From Mesorhizobium sp. (GTDB lineage: Bacteria > Pseudomonadota > Alphaproteobacteria > Rhizobiales > Rhizobiaceae), in the NCBI GenBank assembly GCA_004017275.1, contig SAKE01000013.1, positions 109,197 through 173,196 on the forward strand: 64,000 nt of DNA, read 5' to 3'. Every line of letters starts with the position of its first letter. Within the stretch, counting starts at the first letter, position 1. Below are positions 1 to 8,449 of the stretch, in pieces. Below the pieces are notes generated by a model. It saw nothing but the letters and a program-made list of their open reading frames with translations, made no database searches and was not told where the DNA came from. The position numbers and the translations under genes are program-made.

Positions 1-1608
1 ACCGGCGAAATAGATCGATTCCTCGACCTCCGGCACCACTTCGGTCGATGTGAACACCCAGGTGTCGGCCTGATCGGCGGTCAGGACCAGGCGATTGTGC
101 TCGTCCTGCAGCAGGTTCATGTCGGGATGGACGTGGAAGCGGACGGTGACGAAGTCGCGGCCATTGTTGCGGATCGCTGCATTGCCAGGCCGCTGGAAAC
201 GGTCCCTGCCGGCCAGCAAATTGCCGTTCGCCGACAGTTTCAGCTCGCGCTCATGCAGGAAGCCGAAGCGCGCGACATAGCCGTCATGGCGGGCGATAAA
301 GCCCTGAACGCCCTTCTGGTCGGTGCGCTTGCACCGCACATGCTGCGGGCCGCCGATCAGCGGCGAACCCAGCAGGTCGTTGACGCGCAGCGAATGGCTG
401 AAGCGTGCCGACGAGGTGTCGTTGATGGTGGCGGTCGAATGCGCGGCGGTGGCACGCGCCAGCGGCCGGAATTCAGCCGCGCCATAGGTGTCGATGCCGG
501 CATTGACGATGTAGTGCTGGCGCCCGGACGACAGTTCGAAGGCAAGGCAGCTGGCATGTGCTGCGTTGGACACGTCGACCGGCGGCGGCAGGCCGGTGTC
601 GGCAATGACCGTGGTGCCGCCCATCGACAGGCGCTCATAACCGGAATGCGGTGCATGCAGCAGCGGCGCGCCGGCGGTGTCGTCGTGGCGCAGGATGGTG
701 GCGATGCGGTCGTGGATGGTGGCGCCCATGCCGTTGAAGCGGGCAAGGCTGCCATCCTGATGGCGGAAGAAGCGCAGCGCCGGCAGCATGCGGTCGATGG
801 CGCCGATCAGCGCCTGCGGTGGCGTCTCCGCCTGGTTGGCATAGGTCTGGCGCAGCGGCAAAAGGTCGGCGAGGATTTCCAGGACGACCATCGGATTGCG
901 CGAAATGTGGCCGCCGTCGGCGAGGATCTGGCGGTCGAGTTCCTCGGCAAGGTTGCGGGTCGCGCCGCGCAGCGCCGATGCCGGCGCCGGCAGCGACAAG
1001 GCGGCGAAGGCCAGCGCGATGCGGGCGCGCAGCCTGTCCTTGCCGTCGGGCATTTCGCGCGCCATCGACCTGAGGTAGCGGATCTGGACGGCAACCGACT
1101 TCAGGAAGGCGCGGTAAAAGGGAAACTCGGCGCCCTGCAGCACGATGGAGGAGTGCTGCAGCCAGGCGATGATGCGCTTGGCCGTCGTGCCGGGCTCCCA
1201 GGCGATGCCGGAAATATGGCTGCCATGCATGGTGATCCAGTCGGAGACCAGCGCGCGGGCGTTGGCGGCGGCGAGCTCGGTGCCGGCGGCGCGCATGTGC
1301 CGCAGCCAGCGAAAGCCGTGCAGCGTCTTCTGCCAGCCATGATTGGGCACATTGATCTGGAAGGGTGACTTGCCGCCGGTTTCGACCAGATGCCCCGACA
1401 GCGGATAGCGGCCGTAGTAGATTTCCAGTGCGATCTGCGGATCGGCGAGGCGCAGGTCCGGCGGCGCGATCAGCACACGTTCGGGCGTGCGGCCGGAATA
1501 GCGCCAGCGATAGATCGGCCCGGCACGCAGGCGCCGGCGCGTTTTGCGCCAGAACTCCCTCGCGACAAGCGTCCACAGACGCGTCGTGCTGCTGGCAGCA
1601 AGTGCCAA
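1..1608 (-). CDS. Heparinase II/III family protein (3' end outside window)
   Basis: This frame is open from a TTG start to the left window edge, giving 536 codons without a stop, so the C-terminus is missing. The product contains blocks typical of the heparinase II/III family, such as GGKSPFQINVPNHGW near residue 80 and, further on, segments such as SFSHSLRVNDLLG-like and HERELKLSANG. Members of the family are polysaccharide lyases or uncharacterised relatives acting on uronate-containing glycans; the substrate here is unknown. The TTG start was chosen because AGGAGG lies four bases upstream and an in-frame TAA sits just before it. It lies downstream of rsmB on the same strand, an arrangement familiar from Rhizobiales. 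Confidence 0.85.
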   Translation of the reverse strand, partial: MALAASSTTRLWTLVAREFWRKTRRRLRAGPIYRWRYSGRTPERVLIAPPDLRLADPQIALEIYYGRYPLSGHLVETGGKSPFQINVPNHGWQKTLHGFRWLRHMRAAGTELAAANARALVSDWITMHGSHISGIAWEPGTTAKRIIAWLQHSSIVLQGAEFPFYRAFLKSVAVQIRYLRSMAREMPDGKDRLRARIALAFAALSLPAPASALRGATRNLAEELDRQILADGGHISRNPMVVLEILADLLPLRQTYANQAETPPQALIGAIDRMLPALRFFRHQDGSLARFNGMGATIHDRIATILRHDDTAGAPLLHAPHSGYERLSMGGTTVIADTGLPPPVDVSNAAHASCLAFELSSGRQHYIVNAGIDTYGAAEFRPLARATAAHSTATINDTSSARFSHSLRVNDLLGSPLIGGPQHVRCKRTDQKGVQGFIARHDGYVARFGFLHERELKLSANGNLLAGRDRFQRPGNAAIRNNGRDFVTVRFHVHPDMNLLQDEHNRLVLTADQADTWVFTSTEVVPEVEESIYFAG

Positions 1609-1796
1609 ATCCCCTCCTGATCGTCCGCTTCCCCGGCGTCGAGCTTACATGATTGAGCGACTCGTGCGAAGGCGAATTCCACGGGACAGCGCCGGTTCAG
1701 CCGGACTTGGCCCCGACCCTCCCTAAAAAAGTCAGTAAATCCAGGCAGTTAAATCTCAACCGCGTCGCAGTGCGGCGCGCTTCAGGGTTCTGCTTA

Positions 1797-1843
1797 TGCA
1801 TGTCGTTGTCCCAAAACCGCTGCGTATTTTTGGGCGACATGCA
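1797..1843. repeat. REP-like palindrome after rsmB
   Basis: The arms TGCATGTCG...CCCAAAA and TTTTGGG...CGACATGCA form a long imperfect hairpin that begins directly behind the rsmB stop codon. I recognise the motif as one that recurs in rhizobial intergenic regions. It may also serve as a terminator for the htpX-rsmB transcript. Confidence 0.6.
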
Positions 1844-3232
1844 TTAGCCGGCTCGACGCATGCGGGCGGCGAAGAAACCATCGAGACCGGAAATCCCGGG
1901 CGAACCGAGATCAAGGTCGGCGGGCGTGGTGCGCAGCATGCCTTGCGGCGTCAGGAACGGATCGATGCCGGCGATCTCGCCTTGCCGCAGCGGATCGTCG
2001 GCTATTCCAGCCGTGCCGGCCAGAAAGGCGGCATAGAGGTCCTCGCCCTCGAGCGGGTCGAGCGAACAGTTGGAAAAGACGATCCTGCCGCCGGGTTTCA
2101 CCAGCGTGACGGCACGGGCGAGCAGCCTGCGTTGCAGGTCGGCCAGTTTCTCGATATCGGCCGTGGTCTTGGTCCATGGCACGTCGGGATGCCGCCGCAC
2201 TGTGCCGGTCGACGAGCAGGGCGCGTCGAGGAGAACGGCGTCGAACAGTTCTTGCGGCTGGTATTTGAGCAGGTCGGCCTGGACGATCTCGGCGGACAGG
2301 CCGAGACGCTCGAGATTCTGCGTCAGCCGCACCAGCCGGTTCTTCGAAGTGTCGACGGCGGTGACCTTGGCGCCGGCGAGAATAAGTTGCGCGGTCTTGC
2401 CGCCGGGGGCCGCGCACAGATCGGCAACGCGCAATCCGCTGACATCGCCGAACAGACGCGCCGGCAGACTGGCCGCGGCGTCCTGCACCCACCAGGCGCC
2501 GTCGGCAAAGCCTGGCAGTTCGGTGACGGGACCGACAAGGTTTTGCACCCGAATCGTACCGGTCGGCAGGACGATGCCGCCGAGCCTTTCGGCCCACAGA
2601 TCGGGATCGGCCTTGACCGAGAAATCGACCGGCGCCTCGACGCGATGGGCGGCCAGGATCTGTCTTGCCTTCTCGGTGCCATAAGTGGACTTCAGCCGAT
2701 CGGAAAACCATTTGGGGGCTTCGTCGGTGGCGGCAAGGGCGGCAGGCAGTTCCGTTTCCTTGGCGCGCGCGAGCGTGCGCAGCACGCCATTGACCAGGCC
2801 GGAGAAGCGCACCGTGCGCGGATCGGACTTGGCGTGGGTCACCGCAAGGTCGACGGCGGCGCTGTCGGGAATGTCGAGGAACAGGATCTGTGCAGCCGCC
2901 ACATGCAATATGTGCGACAGCGCGGTGGCGTTGGGCGGCAGCGGCTTTTCCAGGCGCCGTGCCAGCAGCCCTGATATGGTCATGCGGTAGCGCAGCGCGG
3001 TAACCAGAATGGCGCGGACCAGGCCGCGATCGCGCAGGTCGAGCGCCTTGTACTGCGGATGGCCGTTTTCGTGGTCGGTCAGCCCGTCAAGCGGTGTCCT
3101 GGCATCGATGACGGCGGCAAGCAACCGCGCCGCCGCTTTGCGGGCGGCAAGGCCGGCAACGAAGTCGCCGCCGTCCCTGTGTTCCTGATCACCTGAAACC
3201 GTGCGTCGAGGTCCTCTGTCCGCCACGCTCAC
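1844..3232 (-). CDS. rsmB: 16S rRNA (cytosine-C5) methyltransferase RsmB
   Basis: This is an RsmB/NOP-family enzyme that methylates a cytosine of 16S rRNA using S-adenosylmethionine. The N-terminal third is a NusB-like RNA-binding domain (about residues 25-160). The SAM-binding motif LCAAPGGKT lies near residue 275, the motif LLDAPCSSTG with one catalytic Cys near 338, and the second Cys in SNCSL near 400. Length (about 462 aa) fits the family. I chose the GTG at 3232 because it overlaps the htpX stop by four bases (GTGA), the usual sign of translational coupling; a GTG two codons earlier (3238) is possible. It is cotranscribed with htpX upstream. Confidence 0.93.
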   Translation of the reverse strand: MSVADRGPRRTVSGDQEHRDGGDFVAGLAARKAAARLLAAVIDARTPLDGLTDHENGHPQYKALDLRDRGLVRAILVTALRYRMTISGLLARRLEKPLPPNATALSHILHVAAAQILFLDIPDSAAVDLAVTHAKSDPRTVRFSGLVNGVLRTLARAKETELPAALAATDEAPKWFSDRLKSTYGTEKARQILAAHRVEAPVDFSVKADPDLWAERLGGIVLPTGTIRVQNLVGPVTELPGFADGAWWVQDAAASLPARLFGDVSGLRVADLCAAPGGKTAQLILAGAKVTAVDTSKNRLVRLTQNLERLGLSAEIVQADLLKYQPQELFDAVLLDAPCSSTGTVRRHPDVPWTKTTADIEKLADLQRRLLARAVTLVKPGGRIVFSNCSLDPLEGEDLYAAFLAGTAGIADDPLRQGEIAGIDPFLTPQGMLRTTPADLDLGSPGISGLDGFFAARMRRAG

Positions 3233-4251
3233 GACCACCGGCCCTTAGGCCCGGTCGGGTTGCGACCCCAAGGGTTGGATTTCGGCTTGGCGGGCTCCGT
3301 CGGCTGCTCGGGCTGTGCGGCCTCGCCCCACGGGCCGGACGGCCGCTGTTCGTCCGCCTGCCGTGGCGTCGGAGCCTGGCGCGGGGCGGCCTGGGTTTCG
3401 CTGCCTTGCATCTGCCGTGCCATCGCCTGCAAGGCAGCGATACGGTTCTCCGTGGCAGGGTGGGTGGAAAACAGACTGTCCATGCGCTCGCCGGAAAGAG
3501 GATTGATGATGAAGAGATGCGCGGTTGCCGGATTGCGCTCGGCATCGGGGTTGCGGATGCGTTCGGCGCCGCGGGCGATCTTGTCAAGGGCCGATGCCAG
3601 CCAGAGCGGGTGTCCACAGATTTCGGCGCCGCGCCGGTCCGCCTCATATTCGCGGGTTCGGCTGACCGCCATCTGCACGACCATCGCGGCAAAGGGTGCG
3701 ACAATCATCGCCACCAGCACGCCGACAAAGCCGAACGGGTTGTTGTTGTCGCGGTTGCCGCCGAAGAAGAGGGCGAAATTGCCGAGCATCGAGATGGCGC
3801 CGGCAAAGGTGGCGACGATCGTCATGGTCAGCGTGTCGCGGTGCTGCACATGGGCGAGTTCGTGCGCCATGACGGCTGCGACCTCTTCAGGCGTCAGCGC
3901 CTGCAACAGGCCGGTGGAAGCAGCCACCGCCGCGTTCTGCGGATTGCGGCCGGTGGCAAAGGCGTTGGGCTGCGGATTGTCGATCAAATAGGTCTTCGGC
4001 ATCGGCAGGCCGGCCTGTTTGGCCAGCGACTGAACGATGGCGTAGTATTCGGGCGCGTTCTTCTCGTCGACCTCGACGGCACGGTTCATCGACAGCACCA
4101 TCTTGTCGGCGTTCCAGTAGCTGAACAGATTGGTGCCGGCTGCGATCAGCAGCGCGATCATCATGCCGCCGGTTCCGCCGATCAAAAAGCCGACGCCCAT
4201 GAACAATGCCGTCATCGCGGCAAGCAGCATGGCGGTGCGGATGGTGTTCAT
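3229..4251 (-). CDS. htpX: Membrane zinc metalloprotease HtpX
   Basis: HtpX is an M48B inner-membrane protease that takes part in quality control of misfolded membrane proteins. Two hydrophobic segments lie in residues 5-50. The zinc motif HELAH is at about residues 130-134, followed by two more membrane segments (about 145-190) and the third-ligand region EYEADRRGAEI near 203. The C-terminal 50 residues are rich in Pro, Gln and Ala and are probably disordered, as in other rhizobial HtpX proteins; total length is 340 aa. The gene overlaps rsmB and is divergent from a SdhAF4-like gene, with 119 bases between them for both promoters. Confidence 0.95.
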   Translation of the reverse strand: MNTIRTAMLLAAMTALFMGVGFLIGGTGGMMIALLIAAGTNLFSYWNADKMVLSMNRAVEVDEKNAPEYYAIVQSLAKQAGLPMPKTYLIDNPQPNAFATGRNPQNAAVAASTGLLQALTPEEVAAVMAHELAHVQHRDTLTMTIVATFAGAISMLGNFALFFGGNRDNNNPFGFVGVLVAMIVAPFAAMVVQMAVSRTREYEADRRGAEICGHPLWLASALDKIARGAERIRNPDAERNPATAHLFIINPLSGERMDSLFSTHPATENRIAALQAMARQMQGSETQAAPRQAPTPRQADEQRPSGPWGEAAQPEQPTEPAKPKSNPWGRNPTGPKGRWS

Positions 4252-4370
4252 CGTCTGCTCCTGTCCGGGGGATAGCGAAAAGGGGTCGATCGTCGTGGGT
4301 TCATGGCTATATGATGGGAAACGCCAGTTCCCGTTTCAATTGACTGGGCTCAATCAGCCGAGATTATCGC

Positions 4371-4592
4371 ATGACCGACGAAATCAGTAAAACAGGCGCT
4401 GCTCCTGCCGAAGCGGCATCGCAAAGAGAGCTAACGCCGGCCGCACGTCGTGCGTTGGCCGAGGCCGCAGCGCGGCGGGAAGACTACCGCGAGAAGGAAG
4501 CCGCGCTGCCGAAGGAGATCGGCGGCCGCGGCGGCAAGGAACCTGGGCGCTACGGCGACTGGGAGGTAAAGGGCCTGACCAGCGACTTCTAG
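4371..4592 (+). CDS. DUF1674 / SdhAF4-like succinate dehydrogenase assembly factor
   Basis: This is a 73-residue charged protein ending in the signature RYGDWEVKGLTSDF, the hallmark of the DUF1674 family, to which the mitochondrial factor SDHAF4 belongs. In eukaryotes that factor protects flavinylated SdhA before complex II assembly; the same role here is inferred. The N-terminal half is an Ala/Glu/Arg-rich helix and is not distinctive. The gene stands between divergent htpX and a convergent HAD phosphatase. It is a typical-length, intact member. Confidence 0.85.
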   Translation: MTDEISKTGAAPAEAASQRELTPAARRALAEAAARREDYREKEAALPKEIGGRGGKEPGRYGDWEVKGLTSDF

Positions 4593-4600
4593 ATGCTTCC

Positions 4601-5266
4601 TTACGCAGCGTTACGCTGCGGCTCAAGTGCAATCCAGCCACGCTCGTCGACGGTGATGCCGATCGTGTCGTAGCCCGCGATGGCGGCATGTTGCGTTGGC
4701 AATGGATGCTTGTGCGTGGCGTTGATGATCATGACCGCTGCGCCCGCCGCCTCGGCTGCCGTGATACCGGCCGGAGCATCCTCGAACACGAGGCAATCGC
4801 GCGCATCGAAGCCGAGCCGTTCTGCGCCAAGCCGGAAGCAATCGGGCGCCGGCTTGCCCCGGGAAACATCTTCCGCGGCGACGAGGACGGCCGGAACAGG
4901 GATGCCGGCAGCCTGCATACGCAACAGCGCCAGTTCGCGCGGCGCGGAGGTTACGATCGCCCAGCGTTCGGGCGGCAGCGAATTGAGAAATGCCGCTGCC
5001 CCGGCGATCTGGAGAATGCCGTCCATATCGGCCGCCTCGGCCCTCAGCAGCAGATCAGCCTCGTGCGCCGGGTCGACGCCTGGGAGAGCCAGGCCGGTGA
5101 TCGTCTCGATCGCCCGCACGCCATGGATCGTCGGCAGGAAAGCGGCGACGTCGAGGCCCTGGCGAAGCGCCCAATCGCTCCAGACCCGTTCCGCCGAGGC
5201 GATGGAATTGATGAGCGTGCCGTCCATGTCGAAGAGGAAGGCCGCGAATTTTCTGCCTGAGTACAT
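4601..5266 (-). CDS. HAD-superfamily sugar-phosphatase-like hydrolase
   Basis: A 221-residue haloacid-dehalogenase-type phosphatase. Motif I FDMDGTLINS starts at about residue 12, with the nucleophile and acid/base Asp in DMD. Motif II is VTSAPRE near 113, motif III lies around SRGKPAPD near 150, and motif IV is VFEDAPAG near 172. The helical cap between motifs I and II is of the beta-phosphoglucomutase/sugar-phosphatase kind, so a small phosphosugar is the likely substrate, not further defined. The ATG at 5266 has AAGGA six bases upstream. The reading frame stays open upstream well past this ATG, but that extension is antisense to the transglutaminase gene and has no coding character. Confidence 0.85.
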   Translation of the reverse strand: MYSGRKFAAFLFDMDGTLINSIASAERVWSDWALRQGLDVAAFLPTIHGVRAIETITGLALPGVDPAHEADLLLRAEAADMDGILQIAGAAAFLNSLPPERWAIVTSAPRELALLRMQAAGIPVPAVLVAAEDVSRGKPAPDCFRLGAERLGFDARDCLVFEDAPAGITAAEAAGAAVMIINATHKHPLPTQHAAIAGYDTIGITVDERGWIALEPQRNAA

Positions 5267-5446
5267 GATTTTCCTTGAGTCCGGGGGAGCGCTTGTGGCG
5301 TTGCCGAACCTAACGTCTCGGCCAGGGCAGGGGAAGACAGGTGACGGGCTTTTCCATCGGCCCAGGCTTTTCCTTCGGCCTAGGGGAACCACGACATCCC
5401 TCGCCGCGTTTTGAACTGTTTCCACGACGATCGAAGGGGGACTGCG

Positions 5447-6316
5447 ATGCTGATCCGGCTCGGCTACGAAATCGCCATAGAATGCACCGCGGCCACCCCG
5501 GTGATTTCGATGCTCGAGATCCACAAGGACAGGCAAGCCGACATCAAGCGGCAGACACGCGTGCTGACATCGCCTGCCGTGTCGACCAGGCTCTACCAAG
5601 ATCTGCATGGCAATGCCTGCCGCCGGTTCACGGCGCCCGCCGGCGGCTTTCGCATCCTTTACGATGCGGTCATCGAGGACAGCGGCGAGACGGACGAAGT
5701 CAACCCGCTGGCCGGGGAAGTGCCGGTGGCGGAACTGCCCGACGAGGTGCTCGCTTATCTCCTGGGCAGCCGCTATTGCGAGACGGATCATCTGAGCAAC
5801 CTGGCCTGGGAGCTCTTCGAGGACATCCCGCCCGGCTGGGCGCGCGTGCAGGCCATCGTCGACTATGTCCACAACCGGCTGTCGTTCGGCTATGGCTATG
5901 CGCGCTCGACCCGCACCGCGGCACAGGCGCATGAGGAGCGCGTCGGGGTCTGCCGCGACTTCGCCCATCTGGCGATCACGCTTTGCCGCTGCATGAACAT
6001 TCCGGCCCGCTATGTGAACGGCTATCTCGGCGATATCGGCGTGCCGGCCGATCCGGCTCCGATGGACTTTTCGGCGTGGCTGGAAGTGTTCCTCGACGGC
6101 AAATGGTACACGTTCGATCCTCGCCACAACACGCCGAGAATCGGCCGTATCGTCATCGCGCGCGGCCGCGACGCCACCGACGTGCCGCTGCTGCACAGCT
6201 TTGGCCCGCACCGGCTCAGCCTGTTCAAGGTGTGGACCTACGAACAGGAAGGCAATCTGTTCAACCCGCCCTATCGCGGCATCGACAGGACGGTCAGCGC
6301 GCAGATGCTGGCGTAA
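5447..6316 (+). CDS. Transglutaminase-like cysteine protease family protein
   Basis: A 289-residue protein with a bacterial transglutaminase-like N-terminal beta domain (residues 1-90) and a TGc core. The catalytic Cys lies in GVCRDFAHL near 169 and the Asp in TFDPRHN near 224. At the place where many relatives have His-Ala-Trp, the sequence reads MDFSAWLEVF, so the usual triad His appears to be Ser; a nearby His in DPRHN might substitute. Proteins of this group are commonly presumed peptidases or amidases. The ATG at 5447 follows a GAAGGGGG ribosome-binding site. No operon partners are evident. Confidence 0.85.
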   Translation: MLIRLGYEIAIECTAATPVISMLEIHKDRQADIKRQTRVLTSPAVSTRLYQDLHGNACRRFTAPAGGFRILYDAVIEDSGETDEVNPLAGEVPVAELPDEVLAYLLGSRYCETDHLSNLAWELFEDIPPGWARVQAIVDYVHNRLSFGYGYARSTRTAAQAHEERVGVCRDFAHLAITLCRCMNIPARYVNGYLGDIGVPADPAPMDFSAWLEVFLDGKWYTFDPRHNTPRIGRIVIARGRDATDVPLLHSFGPHRLSLFKVWTYEQEGNLFNPPYRGIDRTVSAQMLA

Positions 6317-6614
6317 ACACGTCCTGCAATCTCGGGACAGCTGGTTCGCTTCGGCACACAAGCCCTGTGCCGCAACAGGACGTCATCGGGCGTACCGCGA
6401 TCCTGGGGTCAGATAATGGTAAGCGGTTTGTAAACAATGCCGCAGCCGTGTCTTTCTGTTTACCAATCATTCACCTTTGTGAAGCTCGAAACCAAACAAA
6501 AACAATGATTTATCGCTGGGCGGCCGGCTCTCCGGCGGTCGGCGGCGTTATCCGGCGGGAATCCTGCATTGCCCTGTCTGCGGCGACGAGGCCGAGGCAA
6601 GCGGAGGCTGTAGG

Positions 6615-8090
6615 ATGCGGAATTACGGGGGTCTTGTTCACACGGTCGGCGGCTTCGCCAGAGATCGCGGTGGAAATTTCGCGGTCCTGTTCGGCCTCAG
6701 CGCCTCGGTCTTGGCGCTGGCTGTCGGCTTCTCGGTCAACGTGTCGCAGCTCTACAATGCCAGATCGAGCCTCCAGAGCGTGGTCGATGCTGCGGTCACG
6801 TCGACTGCACGCGACCTGACGACCGGCGCCACCAAAGAAGCCGATGCCAACACATCGGTTCAGGCTTTTCTCGACGCCAACAGCACGGCAGGCATGCTGC
6901 AGGCCAACCAGATCGTGCTCGACAGGCTGACTGTCGACAGGACCGCCAAGACGGTCCAGGCCGACGCCCATGTCGATGTTGCGCTGTACTTTCCGATCTT
7001 TGGCACGGGCGACATGAAACGCGTCACCGCTTCCACAACGGCGCTCTATTCGGACAAGACCGTCGAAGTGGCGATGATGCTCGACATAACAGGATCGATG
7101 AGGCCGCGGGGCAAGGTCGACAAAATCGCCGATCTGAGAGCTGCTGCAAAGAACGCCGTTCGGACGATGTTGCAGAACCAGGATCCGACGAACCCCCGCA
7201 TCCGCGTCGCGATTGTGCCTTACGCGTCTGGCGTGAACGCCGGCAAGCTGGCGGAAAACATCTATGCCGAGAAGCAGGGCAGTTCTGAGCTGCCACCCGT
7301 CGCCGGCAGTCCGCTTCTCGTCGCCAAGACGGGCAAAACTCTGCTGCCCTCCTTCGGCGACTACATCTCCATTGTCGGCGCGGCGATGCCACGCCCCGAC
7401 AATTGCGCCACGGAGCGCAAGGACAAGAACGGCAACGCGGATATGAGCGCCGACGGCCCAGACACTGTTCGCACCGACAGGAACGGCAAGAAATACTATG
7501 CCCTGGTCAACCGGGACGATCATCTCGGCGGGGGCATGAACAGGTGCCCCGATGCGGAAATGATCCCACTGACCGCCGATTCCGATGCATTGCTTGATTC
7601 GATCGACGACTTCCAGGCCGATGGCTATACGGCCGGCGCGATCGCCATTCAGTGGACCTACTATATGCTGTCGCCGCAATGGCGCACTGCGATCAGGAAT
7701 GCAGGTCTTGGCAAGGGCGCCTCGGATGCCAATCCGAAGAAGATCGCCAAGGTCGCGATCCTAATGACCGATGGCCAGTTCAATACCGCCTTCGCCGGTG
7801 CTGGGGACAGCTACAACGGCCAGGGCAACCTTGCGCGCGGCAACGCCGAAACGCTCTGCGGCAACATGAAAAATGACGGCATCGAGATTTTCACCATCGG
7901 CTTCGACCTGGACGACAAGGATATGTCGGCAACCGAGCGGGATCAGGCAAAGGCGGTGCTGAAGGACTGTTCGTCGAAGGATGCCTCCGCCGCCAAGAGA
8001 CATTTCTTCGACGTGTCCACCGGAGCCGAATTGGACGAAGCCTTTCAAGAAATCATTCGCAACACCGAAAAGGTTGCATTGACCCAGTAA
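6615..8090 (+). CDS. TadE/TadG-like pilus assembly protein with VWA domain
   Basis: The N-terminus (about residues 15-60) is a TadE/G-like module: a basic stretch, one hydrophobic segment and the QLYNARSSLQSVVDAA block that follows it in Flp-pilus TadG proteins. From about residue 148 a von Willebrand A domain follows, with a MIDAS-like DITGSM at 157 and LMTDGQFN later. Length is 491 aa. TadG proteins are anchored in the inner membrane with a periplasmic VWA domain and belong to the tight-adherence pilus system. No other tad genes are in the window, so this is a stand-alone copy. A 298-base non-coding leader precedes it and a terminator follows it. Confidence 0.85.
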   Translation: MRNYGGLVHTVGGFARDRGGNFAVLFGLSASVLALAVGFSVNVSQLYNARSSLQSVVDAAVTSTARDLTTGATKEADANTSVQAFLDANSTAGMLQANQIVLDRLTVDRTAKTVQADAHVDVALYFPIFGTGDMKRVTASTTALYSDKTVEVAMMLDITGSMRPRGKVDKIADLRAAAKNAVRTMLQNQDPTNPRIRVAIVPYASGVNAGKLAENIYAEKQGSSELPPVAGSPLLVAKTGKTLLPSFGDYISIVGAAMPRPDNCATERKDKNGNADMSADGPDTVRTDRNGKKYYALVNRDDHLGGGMNRCPDAEMIPLTADSDALLDSIDDFQADGYTAGAIAIQWTYYMLSPQWRTAIRNAGLGKGASDANPKKIAKVAILMTDGQFNTAFAGAGDSYNGQGNLARGNAETLCGNMKNDGIEIFTIGFDLDDKDMSATERDQAKAVLKDCSSKDASAAKRHFFDVSTGAELDEAFQEIIRNTEKVALTQ

Positions 8091-8103
8091 TCCGCAAACG
8101 GAA

Positions 8104-8136
8104 AAGGCCGCCGCTTCTTTCGAAGCCGGCGGCCTT
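8104..8136 (+). terminator. Rho-independent-type terminator after the TadG-like gene
   Basis: The arms AAGGCCGCCGCTTC and GAAGCCGGCGGCCTT pair with one bulged base around a TTTC loop, 13 bases behind the stop codon. The T-tract after it is poor. It also lies just downstream of the tiny minus-strand frame at 8206-8277 and could end both transcripts. Confidence 0.7.
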
Positions 8137-8205
8137 CCGTGTTTCCGTCCGTGGCGCGGCCCTATGGCGATGACCTATCAGGTCAGCCGCCGCGCATCTC
8201 GCGCC

Positions 8206-8277
8206 TTAACGGGAAGACTGCTTCCCGAAAGTGCAATCCGCTGAGGCCACGTTCTGGAAAACGAAATCACTCGACAT
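8206..8277 (-). CDS. Putative 23-residue peptide behind an extended Shine-Dalgarno
   Basis: ATG at 8277 opens a frame of 23 codons (MSSDFVFQN...FGKQSSR) ending in TAA. It is preceded by GAAAGGAGGTGATCC, which matches the whole 16S anti-Shine-Dalgarno tail, with seven bases between AGGAGG and ATG. Such a long match is rare and suggests that the frame is translated. The peptide has no hydrophobic segment and resembles nothing I recognise; it might be a leader peptide or small regulatory protein. The alternative is a chance or relic copy of a 16S rRNA 3' end, read on the plus strand. Confidence 0.4.
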   Translation of the reverse strand: MSSDFVFQNVASADCTFGKQSSR

Positions 8278-8393
8278 CGGATCACCTCCTTTCGATTTGT
8301 TGAACACATGCTCATGATGGGGTGCGTCGCAACAAAAGACAAGGTGCAGGTCTGAAATTAGCCAACAGGCAGGCTTCGTGCGAGCCGGCTTGC

Positions 8394-8417
8394 GATTGCC
8401 CGGCCGGCCGGGCAATC
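8394..8417. repeat. Perfect 24-bp palindrome in the cfa leader
   Basis: The half site GATTGCCCGGCC is followed immediately by its exact complement, giving a very GC-rich two-fold element 33 bases before the CFA synthase start. It could form a hairpin in the leader of that mRNA, act as a terminator for upstream transcripts, or be a protein-binding site. Confidence 0.55.
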
Positions 8418-8449
8418 TTCTGCTGGGGGCCAGCATTCGGAGGAATCGC

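Noticed and set aside
97..1368. 423-codon plus-strand frame at the left edge
   Set aside because: It is antisense to the heparinase gene, with composition typical of G+C-rich antisense frames and no motif.
635..1576. Long arginine-rich minus-strand frame
   Set aside because: It is a shadow of the heparinase frame, whose translation gives recognisable family motifs; the arginine-rich frame has none.
5267..6361. Upstream extension of the HAD frame to 586 codons
   Set aside because: The extra part is antisense to the transglutaminase gene; the HAD fold starts at MYSGRKFAAF.
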